Counted from the stretch's first letter, positions 7,360 through 15,680 are shown. The stretch: DNA of 37,597 nt from Candidatus Latescibacter anaerobius SCGC AAA252-E07 (GCA_000403035.1 AQSL01000155.1:1-37597), one strand, 5' to 3'. Translations and numbers: made by a program. Notes: generated by a model not told the origin, from the sequence alone.

Positions 7360-8784
7360 ATGCGTTCGGAAATAGTATGCATACTTGCGGTTTTGGTATG
7401 TATGATGGGCTGTGGCGCTCAGGAACCAAAGATTATAACCGCTGTGGACAGGCAGAACATGAAAATGATTGTACTGGCCGGTGAACGTACCGAACTCAAT
7501 AACTTATATGATGCGGATTTTATCATCCTGGGAGGAGGCCTTGGCGGAATAGCCGCAACGCTTGCGGTATGCTCATCGGGAAGAACTGCAATTCTCGTCG
7601 AAGAAACCGACCGTATTGCAGCATGTTTTGCCATGCAGGATACATCGGAATATTTTGACAGCAACCTCATGGATACGACCGGCTCCTCAAAAAGATACCG
7701 TAGGTTTCGGTCGAAAATAATGGCGTGGTACAAAGAAAGATCGCTAAAGCAGCCGGAATCTTTTTCACCGTACTTTTCGAACGTTGAGGATTTCGGGGAA
7801 AACAATTTTTGTTTTGGAACTGAAGCGGCCATAGATGTTATCTATGATATGCTTGAACACCAAATTAAACTTGAACGCCTCACCATACTAAGACGTCATA
7901 AAATCGTCGAGGTTGTGGACTATAAAAAGAGAATCGCCTCTCTCAATGCAGTGGATCTTGATAATAAAGTTTTAAACCAGTTAACCGGGTGGATGTTTAT
8001 CGATGCTACCGAAACAGGTGATATTCTATCGCTTGCCGGTATAGACCATGAAATCGGAAGGGAAAGCGGCGCCGATACCAGTGAACCTCATGCGCCTGAT
8101 GTTTCCGACAGTACCGATGCAGTTGCGTATTATTTCTATCGGGTTATTGACAAAAACGAAGCGCCGGATTATTATGAAGTTGATCTTCTGGAAGAAAAAC
8201 CGGATGACACGGATTCTTATGCCAGTATTGGGCTGGTGAAAGAGCCGAGGCGCATAAAAGCATTTGCGAGGATTGGAGAACAGGATATTTCCGCAGAGTA
8301 TGGAAGCGGTCCGAGAGCACGGTTTTTCGTGGATTCGATCGGGATAGGTTACACCCCGATCATTATTCCCGTTGAAGAGAACGGGAAAAATAAGCTGATC
8401 ATCGGGACAAAGCCGTTTCAGATACCTTTTCGTGCTCTCATTGCACCGAAATACACAAATTTCATTGTTGCCGGTAAAAGTATCGGCACAACGTACATAG
8501 CTTCTACCGCCTATAACAATCCTTCCGTGATCTGGGCGATTGGCGAGGGCGCCGGGGAGTCTGCCGGATATTGTGCCAGTAAAGAAATCAATTTTCATAA
8601 GCTTATGAACAGCAAGACAAATATCTTATCTCTTCATAAGTGGATGGTTAGGAAAAGAGGTATCCCGATATACTGGTATGATGATATTGCGGCGGGTGAT
8701 CCTGATTTTGTAGAAGCACAGTTGAAACCGTTTCAAAGTCCGGAATACCATAAATCCGCACAAACGCTTCATTTCAGAGATTGA
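7360..8784 (+). CDS. Predicted FAD-dependent oxidoreductase lipoprotein (FAD_oxidored, PF12831-like)
   Basis: 474 residues from ATG 7360, 13 bp after the epimerase stop; an in-frame ATG at 7318 would overlap that gene. The N-terminus MRSEIVCILAVLVCMMGC looks like a lipoprotein signal with lipidated Cys18, although the -3 residue is Met rather than the usual Leu. The FAD-binding βαβ motif DADFIILGGGLGGIAA occupies about 51-66. GWMFIDATETGDILSLAG and the C-terminal FIVAGKSIGTTYIAS...GEGAGESAGYCAS match the FAD-oxidoreductase family that includes proteins labelled xanthan lyase-like. Substrate is unknown. A membrane-anchored periplasmic flavoenzyme in this family is less common than cytoplasmic members. 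Export of a flavoprotein by the Sec route would need FAD loading outside, so this deserves checking. Confidence 0.75.
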   Translation: MRSEIVCILAVLVCMMGCGAQEPKIITAVDRQNMKMIVLAGERTELNNLYDADFIILGGGLGGIAATLAVCSSGRTAILVEETDRIAACFAMQDTSEYFDSNLMDTTGSSKRYRRFRSKIMAWYKERSLKQPESFSPYFSNVEDFGENNFCFGTEAAIDVIYDMLEHQIKLERLTILRRHKIVEVVDYKKRIASLNAVDLDNKVLNQLTGWMFIDATETGDILSLAGIDHEIGRESGADTSEPHAPDVSDSTDAVAYYFYRVIDKNEAPDYYEVDLLEEKPDDTDSYASIGLVKEPRRIKAFARIGEQDISAEYGSGPRARFFVDSIGIGYTPIIIPVEENGKNKLIIGTKPFQIPFRALIAPKYTNFIVAGKSIGTTYIASTAYNNPSVIWAIGEGAGESAGYCASKEINFHKLMNSKTNILSLHKWMVRKRGIPIYWYDDIAAGDPDFVEAQLKPFQSPEYHKSAQTLHFRD

Positions 8785-8937
8785 TTTTTACGTATGGGGT
8801 GTGTTTTACTCTTACAGGATTCGTCGCCATGCATATCATATCGTCCGGACATGCAGGCGCACATTACAAGGTTTCAGGGCGCCCCGGAACGGTAGCATAT
8901 CAGGCTGGCGGTTGAAAACTTTTTCAGGAAATGAATT

Positions 8938-9501
8938 ATGGGAAAAGTTAGAGAGGTTTCTTGCGAGGCGCTCATCGCAGGTATACTGTATTCCGACAAT
9001 AATTCGCTCGAAACGGCAGTACGGTTACTCGAGGAAAAATTCGGTCCGGTTGCGTTAAAAAGTGAAGCGTTTGATTTCAATATGACCGATTATTATTCCG
9101 CCGAAATGGGCAAGGATTTGAAAAAGATTTTTTGCTGTTTTGAAAACCCTGTTGCCCTTGAGACCCTTCCGGATATCAAGCTTACAACAAATGAGATGGA
9201 ACTCCGTCTTGCCGCGGGAAATGCAGACAATCCCCGGCGAAGGGTCAATATTGATCCCGGTTATGTGACATTATCAAAACTTGTGCTCGTTACCACAAAA
9301 GATTACAGCCACCGTGTTTTTATCGGAAAGGGGATATATGCCGAAACGACTCTCAGATTTATTGGCAGGACGTTTACATCTGTCGAAACCACCTACCCCG
9401 ATTACAGGACACCGTTTGCAATAGATTTTTTCAACACCGTACGTGAATTCGTTAAGGAAAACAGGATGGTATGGAACCGGAAAAAAGAATTGAAGAATTA
9501 A
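8938..9501 (+). CDS. DUF4416 family protein
   Basis: 187 residues. The family is recognised by LIAGILYSDNN near the N-terminus, FDFNMTDYYSAEMG (45-58), IKLTTNEMELRLA, and especially NIDPGYVTLSKLVLVTTKDYSHR...GIYAETTLRF (104-141) and YPDYRTPFAIDFF (153-165). Function is unknown; the family is scattered through deep-branching bacteria such as Desulfobacterota, Spirochaetota and candidate phyla. The conserved Asp, His and Tyr residues could form an active site, but this is inference. The last 31 bp overlap the ligA start in another frame, so the two are translationally coupled. The 153-bp gap upstream holds nothing I recognise. Confidence 0.88.
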   Translation: MGKVREVSCEALIAGILYSDNNSLETAVRLLEEKFGPVALKSEAFDFNMTDYYSAEMGKDLKKIFCCFENPVALETLPDIKLTTNEMELRLAAGNADNPRRRVNIDPGYVTLSKLVLVTTKDYSHRVFIGKGIYAETTLRFIGRTFTSVETTYPDYRTPFAIDFFNTVREFVKENRMVWNRKKELKN

Positions 9502-10973
9502 AGGAGGAAATCCGCAGGCATGACCACCTTTATTATGTTCTTGCGGACCCGGTAATAACCGATGAGGAGTATGATGCTCTTGTCAGGGAACTGGAGGCTC
9601 TGGAGGAAAAGCATCCGGAACTGGTAACATCCGACAGCCCGACAAAGCGTATCGGAAGCGATCTGACAAAGGAATTCCCCACACATCTTCATTCAAGCCC
9701 GATGCTCAGCATTGCCAATACCTACTCCGAGGATGAGGTTGATGACTTCGACCGCCGTATCAGAGGGTTACTGCCCGGCGAGGAAGTAACCTATACCTGC
9801 GAGCTTAAAATTGACGGTGTTGCTGTTGCACTGCTGTATGAGGATGGCGTTTTACAGGTGGGTCTGACACGTGGGGATGGCGTTTCAGGTGAAGAAATCA
9901 CTTCAAACATTCGCACGATACATCAGATACCTCTCAGGTTGATTGGATATGAGGGCAGATGTGAGATTCGCGGAGAAGTGTATATGAAGCGTGACGATTT
10001 TACCCTCATGAATGAAATACGTGAACAAGCAGGGGAGAGCCCCTTTGCCAATCCAAGAAACGCGACCGCTGGCTCATTAAAGCTGCAGGATCCCCGGATA
10101 GTCGCAGACCGGCCTCTCAACTATTTTGCATACCGGCTGGAATTACCCGGAGACGGAATTTCAGGTCAGTGGGAAAGTCTGGAAAACCTGTATTCCATGG
10201 GGCTGCCGGTCAATGAAAACAGAAGAATATGCGCTTCGACCGCAGATATTATGAAATTTGCCGCCGAAATGGAGGAAAAGCGCGATGCACTTCCGTACGA
10301 TATTGATGGCATTGTTGTGAAGGTTGACTCTCATGACCAGTTTCGAAGACTCGGTTCAACTGCGAAAAATCCCCGCGGTGTCATGGCGTATAAATTCCGT
10401 GCACGGCAGGCTGTGACGGTTATAAGGGAAATAAAACTTCAGGTCGGAAGAACAGGGACTGTGACACCTGTAGCGGTATTGGAACCGGTTTTTCTCGCGG
10501 GTTCAACCATAAGTCGCGCCACACTTCATAATGAGCAGGAAATCGCCCGTAAGGATATCCGTGAACGTGATACGGTCATCATAGAAAAGGGCGGAGATGT
10601 TATTCCGAAAGTGACTGAAGTAATCAGGGAAAAACGGCCGGACGATTCCATAGCTTTTGCCATGCCGGCGGATTGCCCGGTATGCGGTTCCGGGCTCGTA
10701 CGGGATGCGAGCGAAGTAGCCGTTCGCTGCATAAATGCCCGCTGCCCTGCAATGGTCGAGGGCAGGATAATCCATTTTGCATCCCGTGAGGCGCTCGATA
10801 TCGAAGGATTGGGTCCTTCACTCGTTTCACAGCTTGTAAAAACGGGGCTGGTCAGAGACTATGCCGGACTCTATACTCTCTCATTCGATGATCTGGCTTC
10901 TCTGGAGCGAATGGGAGAGAAAAGCGCATCCAATATCACCTTTCGAAAAAGGTTTGACAATTTTTTTACTTAG
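9471..10973 (+). pseudogene. ligA: NAD-dependent DNA ligase, 3'-truncated at a rearrangement junction
   Basis: LigA seals nicks using NAD+. Present are domain Ia (1-70; HLYYVLADPVITDEEYDALV), the adenylation domain with Lys113 in KIDG, the OB fold (PRGVMAYKF to about 395), the zinc finger C402/C405/C420/C425, and the first part of the helix-hairpin-helix domain (ALDIEGLG..., ERMGEKSASNI up to 489). The last 11 residues, TFRKRFDNFFT, do not fit LigA and arise from reading into the rpsD downstream region. About 180 residues are missing: the rest of the HhH domain and the BRCT domain. LigA is normally essential, so the intact copy presumably exists and this break reflects an inversion or misassembly rather than decay. 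The start at 9471 has AAGG and CAGG upstream. Confidence 0.9.
10938..10953 (-). other. Hairpin with UUCG loop and displaced rpoA ribosome-binding site
   Basis: On the minus strand, 13 nt past the rpsD stop, ACCTTT and AAAGGT form a 6-bp stem closed by TTCG. The right arm contains GAAAGG (10944 down to 10939). Joining base 10939 to window bases 1-7 yields GAAAGG, four T residues and the rpoA ATG, a well-spaced start. The ligA reading frame stops making sense at the same place, so this marks the inversion or misjoin breakpoint. Confidence 0.65.
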
Positions 10974-11574
10974 AGTAATACTCTATAACCATATTTTCAT
11001 CAAGATTTACCGGGATCATTTCCCGGCTCGGAATTTCTTTCAATACTATGCTTAAATCAGGTCTTAAAATATCAAGATAGGGTACGGTTTTGTTTGATGA
11101 CCTCCCTACTGCATTTCGCATCTGAACATTGTTCTGCATATCTTCGGAAACTTGAATTTTCATTTCAGGTTTAACCTGAAAAGAAGGAACATTGATACAC
11201 TTCCCATCTATAAGAATGTGTTTGTGTGTAACAAATTGTCGAGCCTGTCTGATAGTGTTGGCAAAACCCGCTCTATAAATAATATTATCCAACCTTGTTT
11301 CCAGCATCTGGAGCAGATTTTCACCAGCAACACCGGATTTTGACATCGCCTTGAAAACATAATTACGGAACTGCTTCTCGAGCAATCCATACGTGTATCG
11401 AAAACGCTGCTTTTCAAGTAAATGCTTGCCGTAATCAGACATTTTTCGGGTCATTCTATTTCCATGCTGGCCTGGCGGATTCGGACGTTTTTCCATGATT
11501 CGTGCCGCCTTATCAGAAAGTGGAATGCCAAGCCTTCTGGATTTTTTCACTATCGGGCCTCTGTACCTCGCCAT
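10966..11574 (-). CDS. rpsD: 30S ribosomal protein S4
   Basis: 202 residues, full length. S4 nucleates 30S assembly and binds the 5' domain of 16S rRNA; in many bacteria it also represses its own operon. ARYRGPIVKKSRRLGI at the N-terminus has no zinc-ligand cysteines, so this is the C-minus form. The S4 RNA-binding domain spans about 93-155 (RLDNIIYRAGFANTIRQARQ...). The stop codon TAA at 10966-10968 overlaps the tail of the broken ligA frame on the other strand. rpoA, which should follow, is instead at the window's left edge. Confidence 0.98.
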   Translation of the reverse strand: MARYRGPIVKKSRRLGIPLSDKAARIMEKRPNPPGQHGNRMTRKMSDYGKHLLEKQRFRYTYGLLEKQFRNYVFKAMSKSGVAGENLLQMLETRLDNIIYRAGFANTIRQARQFVTHKHILIDGKCINVPSFQVKPEMKIQVSEDMQNNVQMRNAVGRSSNKTVPYLDILRPDLSIVLKEIPSREMIPVNLDENMVIEYYSK

Positions 11575-11603
11575 AAATTGTTGCCTCCATGACTCCTTAT
11601 TTG

Positions 11604-11657
11604 GATTTACGATTCAGTATGTATCCATTATTTCGTTACAACCGTCAATCGTATTTC
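11604..11657. repeat. Spacer inverted-repeat element, rpsK-rpsD
   Basis: Arms TACGATT (11608-11614) and AATCGTA (11647-11653). Left flank ATTTACGATT...ATGTATCCAT and right flank AACCGTCAATC align closely with the element at 20831-20895, showing common descent and not chance. Confidence 0.5.
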
Positions 11658-11664
11658 AATACTT

Positions 11665-12054
11665 TTATACTCTGCGCCTCTTGGGAGGCCTGCAACCATT
11701 ATGCGGAATCGGTGTTACATCCCTGATCGCAGTCACATCAAGACCCGCAGCCTGCAGAGATCTCACCGCAGCTTCACGTCCCACACCGGGTCCCTTAACA
11801 AGAATCTCCACCTTTCTCACTCCCTGGGCAATTGCATCTTTGGCAGTAGCCTCGGCAGCGGTCTGAGCTGCAAACGGTGTCGATTTTCGAGAACCCTTGA
11901 AACCTACTTTTCCGGCAGAAGCCCACGATATCGTATTACCGTACTGGTCGGTAATAGTGACTACCGTGTTATTAAACGTGGCTTTTATATGAGCCACACC
12001 GTTCGGATCTACCTTCTTATCCTTCTTACGGGTCCGCCTCTTAGGTGATGCCAC
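11665..12054 (-). CDS. rpsK: 30S ribosomal protein S11
   Basis: 129 residues, usual length. It forms part of the platform near the Shine-Dalgarno/anti-Shine-Dalgarno helix. The conserved block HIKATFNNTVVTITDQYGN (22-40) and the C-terminal TPIPHNGCRPPKRRRV are diagnostic. The basic N-terminus (KRRTRKKDKK) is typical of the family. It lies 32 bp after rpsM and 90 bp before rpsD, the latter spacer carrying one of the inverted-repeat elements. Confidence 0.98.
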   Translation of the reverse strand: MASPKRRTRKKDKKVDPNGVAHIKATFNNTVVTITDQYGNTISWASAGKVGFKGSRKSTPFAAQTAAEATAKDAIAQGVRKVEILVKGPGVGREAAVRSLQAAGLDVTAIRDVTPIPHNGCRPPKRRRV

Positions 12055-12086
12055 CTGAAACCTCCTTTATCTCTAAAAAATATTTT

Positions 12087-12455
12087 TTACTTTTTCTTTC
12101 CTGCAACAGTACGTTTTGGACCTTTTCTGGTACGTGCATTCGTTCTGGTGCGTTGCCCTCGTGAGGGTAGCCCTCTTCTATGCCTCAAACCACGGTAAGA
12201 TCCGATTTCCAAAAGTCTTTTAATGTTCATCGTTACTTCGCTCCGCAGCATACCTTCCACTTTGTACTCTTCTTCAATATAATGACGGAGCTTGTTCAAA
12301 TGATCTTCGGTCAGATTCTTGACACGTAAATCTTCCGGTATTCCCGACTTTTCACAGATTATTTTTGCTAACGAATGACCAATACCAAATATCCGGGTTA
12401 GGGCTATCTCAGTTCTTTTTTCTTTCGGCAGTTCTACTCCTGCGATTCTTGCCAC
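12087..12455 (-). CDS. rpsM: 30S ribosomal protein S13
   Basis: 122 residues. It sits in the head of the small subunit and contacts the large subunit (bridge B1) and P-site tRNA. ARIAGVELPKEKR at the start and GLRHRRGLPSRGQRTRTNARTRKGPKRTVAGKKK at the end are family signatures; the lysine/arginine tail reaches toward the P site. A helix-two-turn-helix core lies between them. A 98-bp spacer with a strong inverted repeat separates it from rpmJ upstream. Confidence 0.98.
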   Translation of the reverse strand: MARIAGVELPKEKRTEIALTRIFGIGHSLAKIICEKSGIPEDLRVKNLTEDHLNKLRHYIEEEYKVEGMLRSEVTMNIKRLLEIGSYRGLRHRRGLPSRGQRTRTNARTRKGPKRTVAGKKK

Positions 12456-12480
12456 GGATTATAACCTCCATATTCTCTCT

Positions 12481-12545
12481 GCGATGTACGATTTTTTCAT
12501 TCTTCTATCTTCATCTTTTCTTATGAATCGTCAATCGTACTTCGC
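12481..12545. repeat. Spacer inverted-repeat element, rpmJ-rpsM
   Basis: The clearest member of the spacer family. Arm GCGATGTACGATT (12481-12493) pairs with AATCGTACTTCGC (12533-12545) at 12 of 13 positions. The intervening 39 nt are T/C-rich. The sequence also resembles the rplC-rpsJ spacer (25501-25550), sharing ACGATTTTTT, TTCATCTTTT and AATCGTACTTC in the same order. Confidence 0.6.
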
Positions 12546-12553
12546 TATTTTTT

Positions 12554-12667
12554 CTATCCCTGTCTCTGCTTGTGCCGTGGATTCCTACAAATGACACGGA
12601 GCACACCTTTGCGCCTTATAAGCTTGCATTGGTTACACATCTTCTTTACTGATGCTCTTACTTTCAT
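12554..12667 (-). CDS. rpmJ: 50S ribosomal protein L36, zinc-binding form
   Basis: 37 residues: MKVRASVKKMCNQCKLIRRK followed by GVLRVICRNPRHKQRQG. It is the smallest bacterial ribosomal protein. The zinc ligands C11, C14, C27 and H32 are all present, so this is the C-plus form. ATG complement at 12665-12667, stop TAG at 12554-12556. Its place between infA and rpsM is the standard one. Confidence 0.97.
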   Translation of the reverse strand: MKVRASVKKMCNQCKLIRRKGVLRVICRNPRHKQRQG

Positions 12668-12723
12668 CGATTCATTCCTCTTTATCACTACAATCAGTTG
12701 CATTCACACCAAGGTTATTTCAC

Positions 12724-12942
12724 CTATTTATGACGGTATACGATACGTCCCTTGGTAAGATCATAAACCGAAATCTCAACCGTAACCCGGTCACCCGGTA
12801 ATATTTTTATAAAATGCATTCTCATCTTACCGGATATATGGGCAAGTACAATATGGTCGTTATCCAATTTAACCCGAAAGGTTGCATTCGGCAGAGACTC
12901 AACAACAACACCCTCAGAAGTTATCGCATCGTCTTTTGCCAC
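12724..12942 (-). CDS. infA: Translation initiation factor IF-1
   Basis: 72 residues, a single OB-fold protein that occupies the A site of the 30S during initiation. SEGVVVESLPNATFRVKLDNDHIVLAHISGKMRMHFIKILPGDRVTVEISVYDLTKGRIVYRHK-type sequence is nearly canonical. The start is GTG, with GGAG about 7 nt upstream. It overlaps the 3' end of map by 22 bp, which implies translational coupling. Confidence 0.97.
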   Translation of the reverse strand: MAKDDAITSEGVVVESLPNATFRVKLDNDHIVLAHISGKMRMHFIKILPGDRVTVEISVYDLTKGRIVYRHK

Positions 12943-13700
12943 TTTTCTTCTCCATACATAAGGGTTAAAATTTCCGGAAAGCCATCACGCACAACACACG
13001 TATTCTCAAAATGCCCCGAAAGCTTCCCATCGGCAGTAACAGCAGTCCAGTTATCATCGAGTGTTTCCACTTCCCAGGTTCCGGCATTTACCATTGGTTC
13101 GATAGCCAACACCATTCCATTTTTCAGAAGGGCGCCATCTCCGGGACTACCAAAATTCGGTACTTGTGGATCCTCGTGAAGGTTACGACCTATCCCATGC
13201 CCCACAAGCGCTCTTACAACATTGAATCCTCTCTGTTCGACATAACTCTGAACCGCATGACCGATATCGCCCACATGATTCCCGGAAACTGCCTGAGCCA
13301 AACCCCGGTAAAGCGAGTTCTCGGTGATCTCCATTAATTCTTGCACCTCTGCCGTTATTTCTCCAACAGCAAAGGACCGTGCAACATCACCGTAAAAACC
13401 ATCCATGAAGGTTCCCAGGTCAATCTTGACTATATCACCCTCATTAAGCAGCCTGCCCTTCGGTATTCCATGAACGATCTCATCATTGACGGAAATACAG
13501 ATGGCTCCGGGAAAACCATTATAACCGAGAAATGCGGCTTTTGCTCCATGTAATTCTATGAAATTTTTTACCTTCTCGGATATTTGAAAAGTCGTCACCC
13601 CAGGTTTTACTGCATCACGTGCCACTTCCATCGCTTTCGCTGCCAACCTGCAGGTGACACGGATTTTTTCAATTTCTCCAGCGGTACGAATGTTAATCAT
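12921..13700 (-). CDS. map: Methionine aminopeptidase, type I
   Basis: 259 residues from ATG 13700; an in-frame GTG at 13706 is an alternative. It removes the initiator methionine from nascent proteins. The five metal ligands are visible: D94 (KIDLGT), D105 (YGDVARSF), H168 (VGHGIGR), E201 (AIEPM) and E232 (GHFENT). H77 (VHGIP) is the conserved substrate-binding histidine. No N-terminal zinc-finger or SH3 extension is present, so it is the minimal type Ia enzyme. It begins 8 bp after the adk stop and overlaps infA by 22 bp. Confidence 0.97.
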   Translation of the reverse strand: MINIRTAGEIEKIRVTCRLAAKAMEVARDAVKPGVTTFQISEKVKNFIELHGAKAAFLGYNGFPGAICISVNDEIVHGIPKGRLLNEGDIVKIDLGTFMDGFYGDVARSFAVGEITAEVQELMEITENSLYRGLAQAVSGNHVGDIGHAVQSYVEQRGFNVVRALVGHGIGRNLHEDPQVPNFGSPGDGALLKNGMVLAIEPMVNAGTWEVETLDDNWTAVTADGKLSGHFENTCVVRDGFPEILTLMYGEEKWQKTMR

Positions 13701-13708
13701 CAGCACTC

Positions 13709-14269
13709 TTATCCAAGAACAGCCCGAATTCTTTCAAAAACCTCATCCACGATTCCTATACCGTCAACCACTTTTAAAAGCCCGCGATCTTTATAATACT
13801 GCTTCAATGGCTCAGTCTGTTTATAATATACTTTTAAACGGCTTTCAATCGTCTCACGATTATCATCAGAACGTCCCTCAATTTCTGCTCTTTTGAGAAG
13901 TCTTTCGATGACGACTTCATCAGGAACTTGGATTGAAATTACGGCATCGATAGACCCGTTTTTACTTCTGAGCATCTCATCAAGCCCCTCTGCCTGGGGA
14001 ATAGTCCGGGGAAAACCGTCAAAAAGATATCCATTCTTCATCTCGGGCATATCCAGTTTATCCCCTACAATACCCAGAATAATACTGTCCGGAAGGAGCT
14101 TTCCCGCATCCATATATTCGGCGGCTTTTTTACCCAGTTCGGTGCCGGCTTTACGGGCTTCCCTGAGTACCTCACCGGTTGAAACATGCGGGATGTTATA
14201 ATATTCTTTTAACTTTGTGGCCTGAGTTCCTTTTCCGGCTCCGGGACCTCCAAGAAGAATTATTTTCAA
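13709..14269 (-). CDS. adk: Adenylate kinase, short-lid form
   Basis: 186 residues. It catalyses AMP + ATP to 2 ADP. The P-loop GGPGAGKGT is at 7-15, the AMP-binding TGEVLRE at about 31-37, and GYLFDGFPRT at about 80-89. The lid is the short type: RAEIEGRSDDNRETI directly joins where long forms carry a 30-residue, often zinc-binding insertion. This places it with the short bacterial enzymes. It lies between secY and map, its conventional position in the spc operon. Confidence 0.97.
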   Translation of the reverse strand: MKIILLGGPGAGKGTQATKLKEYYNIPHVSTGEVLREARKAGTELGKKAAEYMDAGKLLPDSIILGIVGDKLDMPEMKNGYLFDGFPRTIPQAEGLDEMLRSKNGSIDAVISIQVPDEVVIERLLKRAEIEGRSDDNRETIESRLKVYYKQTEPLKQYYKDRGLLKVVDGIGIVDEVFERIRAVLG

Positions 14270-14359
14270 GTATTTTATCCTTATCTAACTTACAATGAAC
14301 GAAAATTTTTCATTCTTAATCCATGAGAGGTAAATCGTCATTCGCACTTATATACTGTT

Positions 14360-15679
14360 TTATCTCCGTCCCCGTACTCTCGAACCTTTGAGAAGACCCT
14401 CATAATGCCTTTCGACCATCTTGGCCTCAATCTGCTGAAGCGTATCAAGGGCGACACCGACAACGATCAAAAGCCCGGTTCCGCCAAAAAACGATGCGAA
14501 TTCCATGTTGACCTTCATAAATCTCCCTATGAAAAACGGCATAATTGCAATTAATGCCAGAAATACAGAGCCCGGAAGCGTTATTCTGGTAAGAATACGG
14601 TCAATGTACTCCGCAGTCTTTTTCCCGGGTGGTTTCTGAGGAATAACTGCACCGTATTTTTTAAGATTATCGGCCAAATCCACCGGATTAAAAACGATAG
14701 CTGTATAAAAATAGGTAAAAAATATGATCAGTAAACCATAAAAGAACCAGTAAACCGGATGCGTCATTTGAAAATAATTCGTTGCAAACCGTAAAAATTC
14801 CCAGGGAATCAAAGTTGCCAATGTACCCGGAACAAACATGATTGCCTGCGCAAATATTATTGGTATAACACCGGCAGTATTAACCCTTAAGGGAATATAG
14901 GTCGATTGCCCGCTGTAAATCTTACGTCCGACTACTTTCTTTGGATACTGCACACGTATTCGACGCTGTCCCTGGGTTAAAAGAACCACTGCGGCAACAA
15001 CAAAAATCATTAACACAACAAGAAAAACGCCTGTAAAAATACTCATGGTGCCGGCTCTCAATTCGGCTATCTGCATTTTGATGGCGAACGGAAAACGTGC
15101 GATAATTCCGATAAATATTATGAGAGAGATACCGTTACCAATCCCATATTCGGTCATCTGTTCCCCGAGCCACATGATGAAAATTGTTCCCGACACAATC
15201 GTTATCATAACCAGAAAGGTAAAACCAATGCCAGGATTTGGAACAATGGGAAATCCGGCAACAGGCTGCTGGGCTTCAAGCCATTTCGATATACCGAACG
15301 CCTGCGCCGCAGCGAGCAGAACGGTACCGTAACGTGTATACTGTGTCAGCTTCTTACGCCCCTCTTCCCCTTCTTTTGACAATCTCTGGAAAAACGGCAC
15401 AACCGACCCGAGAAGCTGTATAATAATCGATGATGATATATAGGGCATGATGCCAAGAGCAAAAATGCTCATTTTTTTAAACGATCCGCCCACAAACATA
15501 TCATACATACCGAACAGAGTATTGTTCAAATTGCTCATATATGAAAGAAGAGCCTGGGCATTAATTCCGGGAACAGGTATCATACCGCCTACCCTGTAAA
15601 CAATACACATAGCCAGGACAAATAAAATCCGTCGTCTCAGATCCGGTATTTTAACAAGACTGTGAAAATTCTGAAACAT
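14360..15679 (-). CDS. secY: Preprotein translocase subunit SecY
   Basis: 439 residues, the channel-forming subunit of the SecYEG translocon in the inner membrane, with the ten hydrophobic segments typical of the family. The start FHSLVKIPDLRRRILFVLAMCIVYRVGGMIPVPGI covers TM1 and the plug entry. GIGNGISLIIF (about 175-185) and PKKVVGRKIYSGQSTYIPLRVNTAGVIPIIFA (about 245-276) are conserved loop and TM7 motifs. The start is 1 bp past the rplO stop, so the two are coupled; adk follows after 90 bp. Confidence 0.98.
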   Translation of the reverse strand: MFQNFHSLVKIPDLRRRILFVLAMCIVYRVGGMIPVPGINAQALLSYMSNLNNTLFGMYDMFVGGSFKKMSIFALGIMPYISSSIIIQLLGSVVPFFQRLSKEGEEGRKKLTQYTRYGTVLLAAAQAFGISKWLEAQQPVAGFPIVPNPGIGFTFLVMITIVSGTIFIMWLGEQMTEYGIGNGISLIIFIGIIARFPFAIKMQIAELRAGTMSIFTGVFLVVLMIFVVAAVVLLTQGQRRIRVQYPKKVVGRKIYSGQSTYIPLRVNTAGVIPIIFAQAIMFVPGTLATLIPWEFLRFATNYFQMTHPVYWFFYGLLIIFFTYFYTAIVFNPVDLADNLKKYGAVIPQKPPGKKTAEYIDRILTRITLPGSVFLALIAIMPFFIGRFMKVNMEFASFFGGTGLLIVVGVALDTLQQIEAKMVERHYEGLLKGSRVRGRR

Positions 15680-15680
15680 A

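Noticed and set aside
8026..8598. 190-codon minus-strand frame inside the flavoenzyme gene
   Set aside because: Fully nested in a gene with clear family motifs; composition is that of an antisense shadow.
8801..9058. 85-codon plus-strand frame before and across the DUF4416 start
   Set aside because: Arg/Ser-rich, no homology recognised, and most of it overlaps the DUF4416 gene in another frame.
9471..10973. ligA as an ordinary decayed pseudogene
   Set aside because: All 489 residues before the junction are intact with catalytic Lys and zinc ligands, and the break coincides with the rpoA/rpsD rearrangement, so a structural break explains it better than mutation decay.
10966..11574. Zinc-binding form of S4
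   Set aside because: No cysteine cluster at the N-terminus; the sequence is the zinc-free form.
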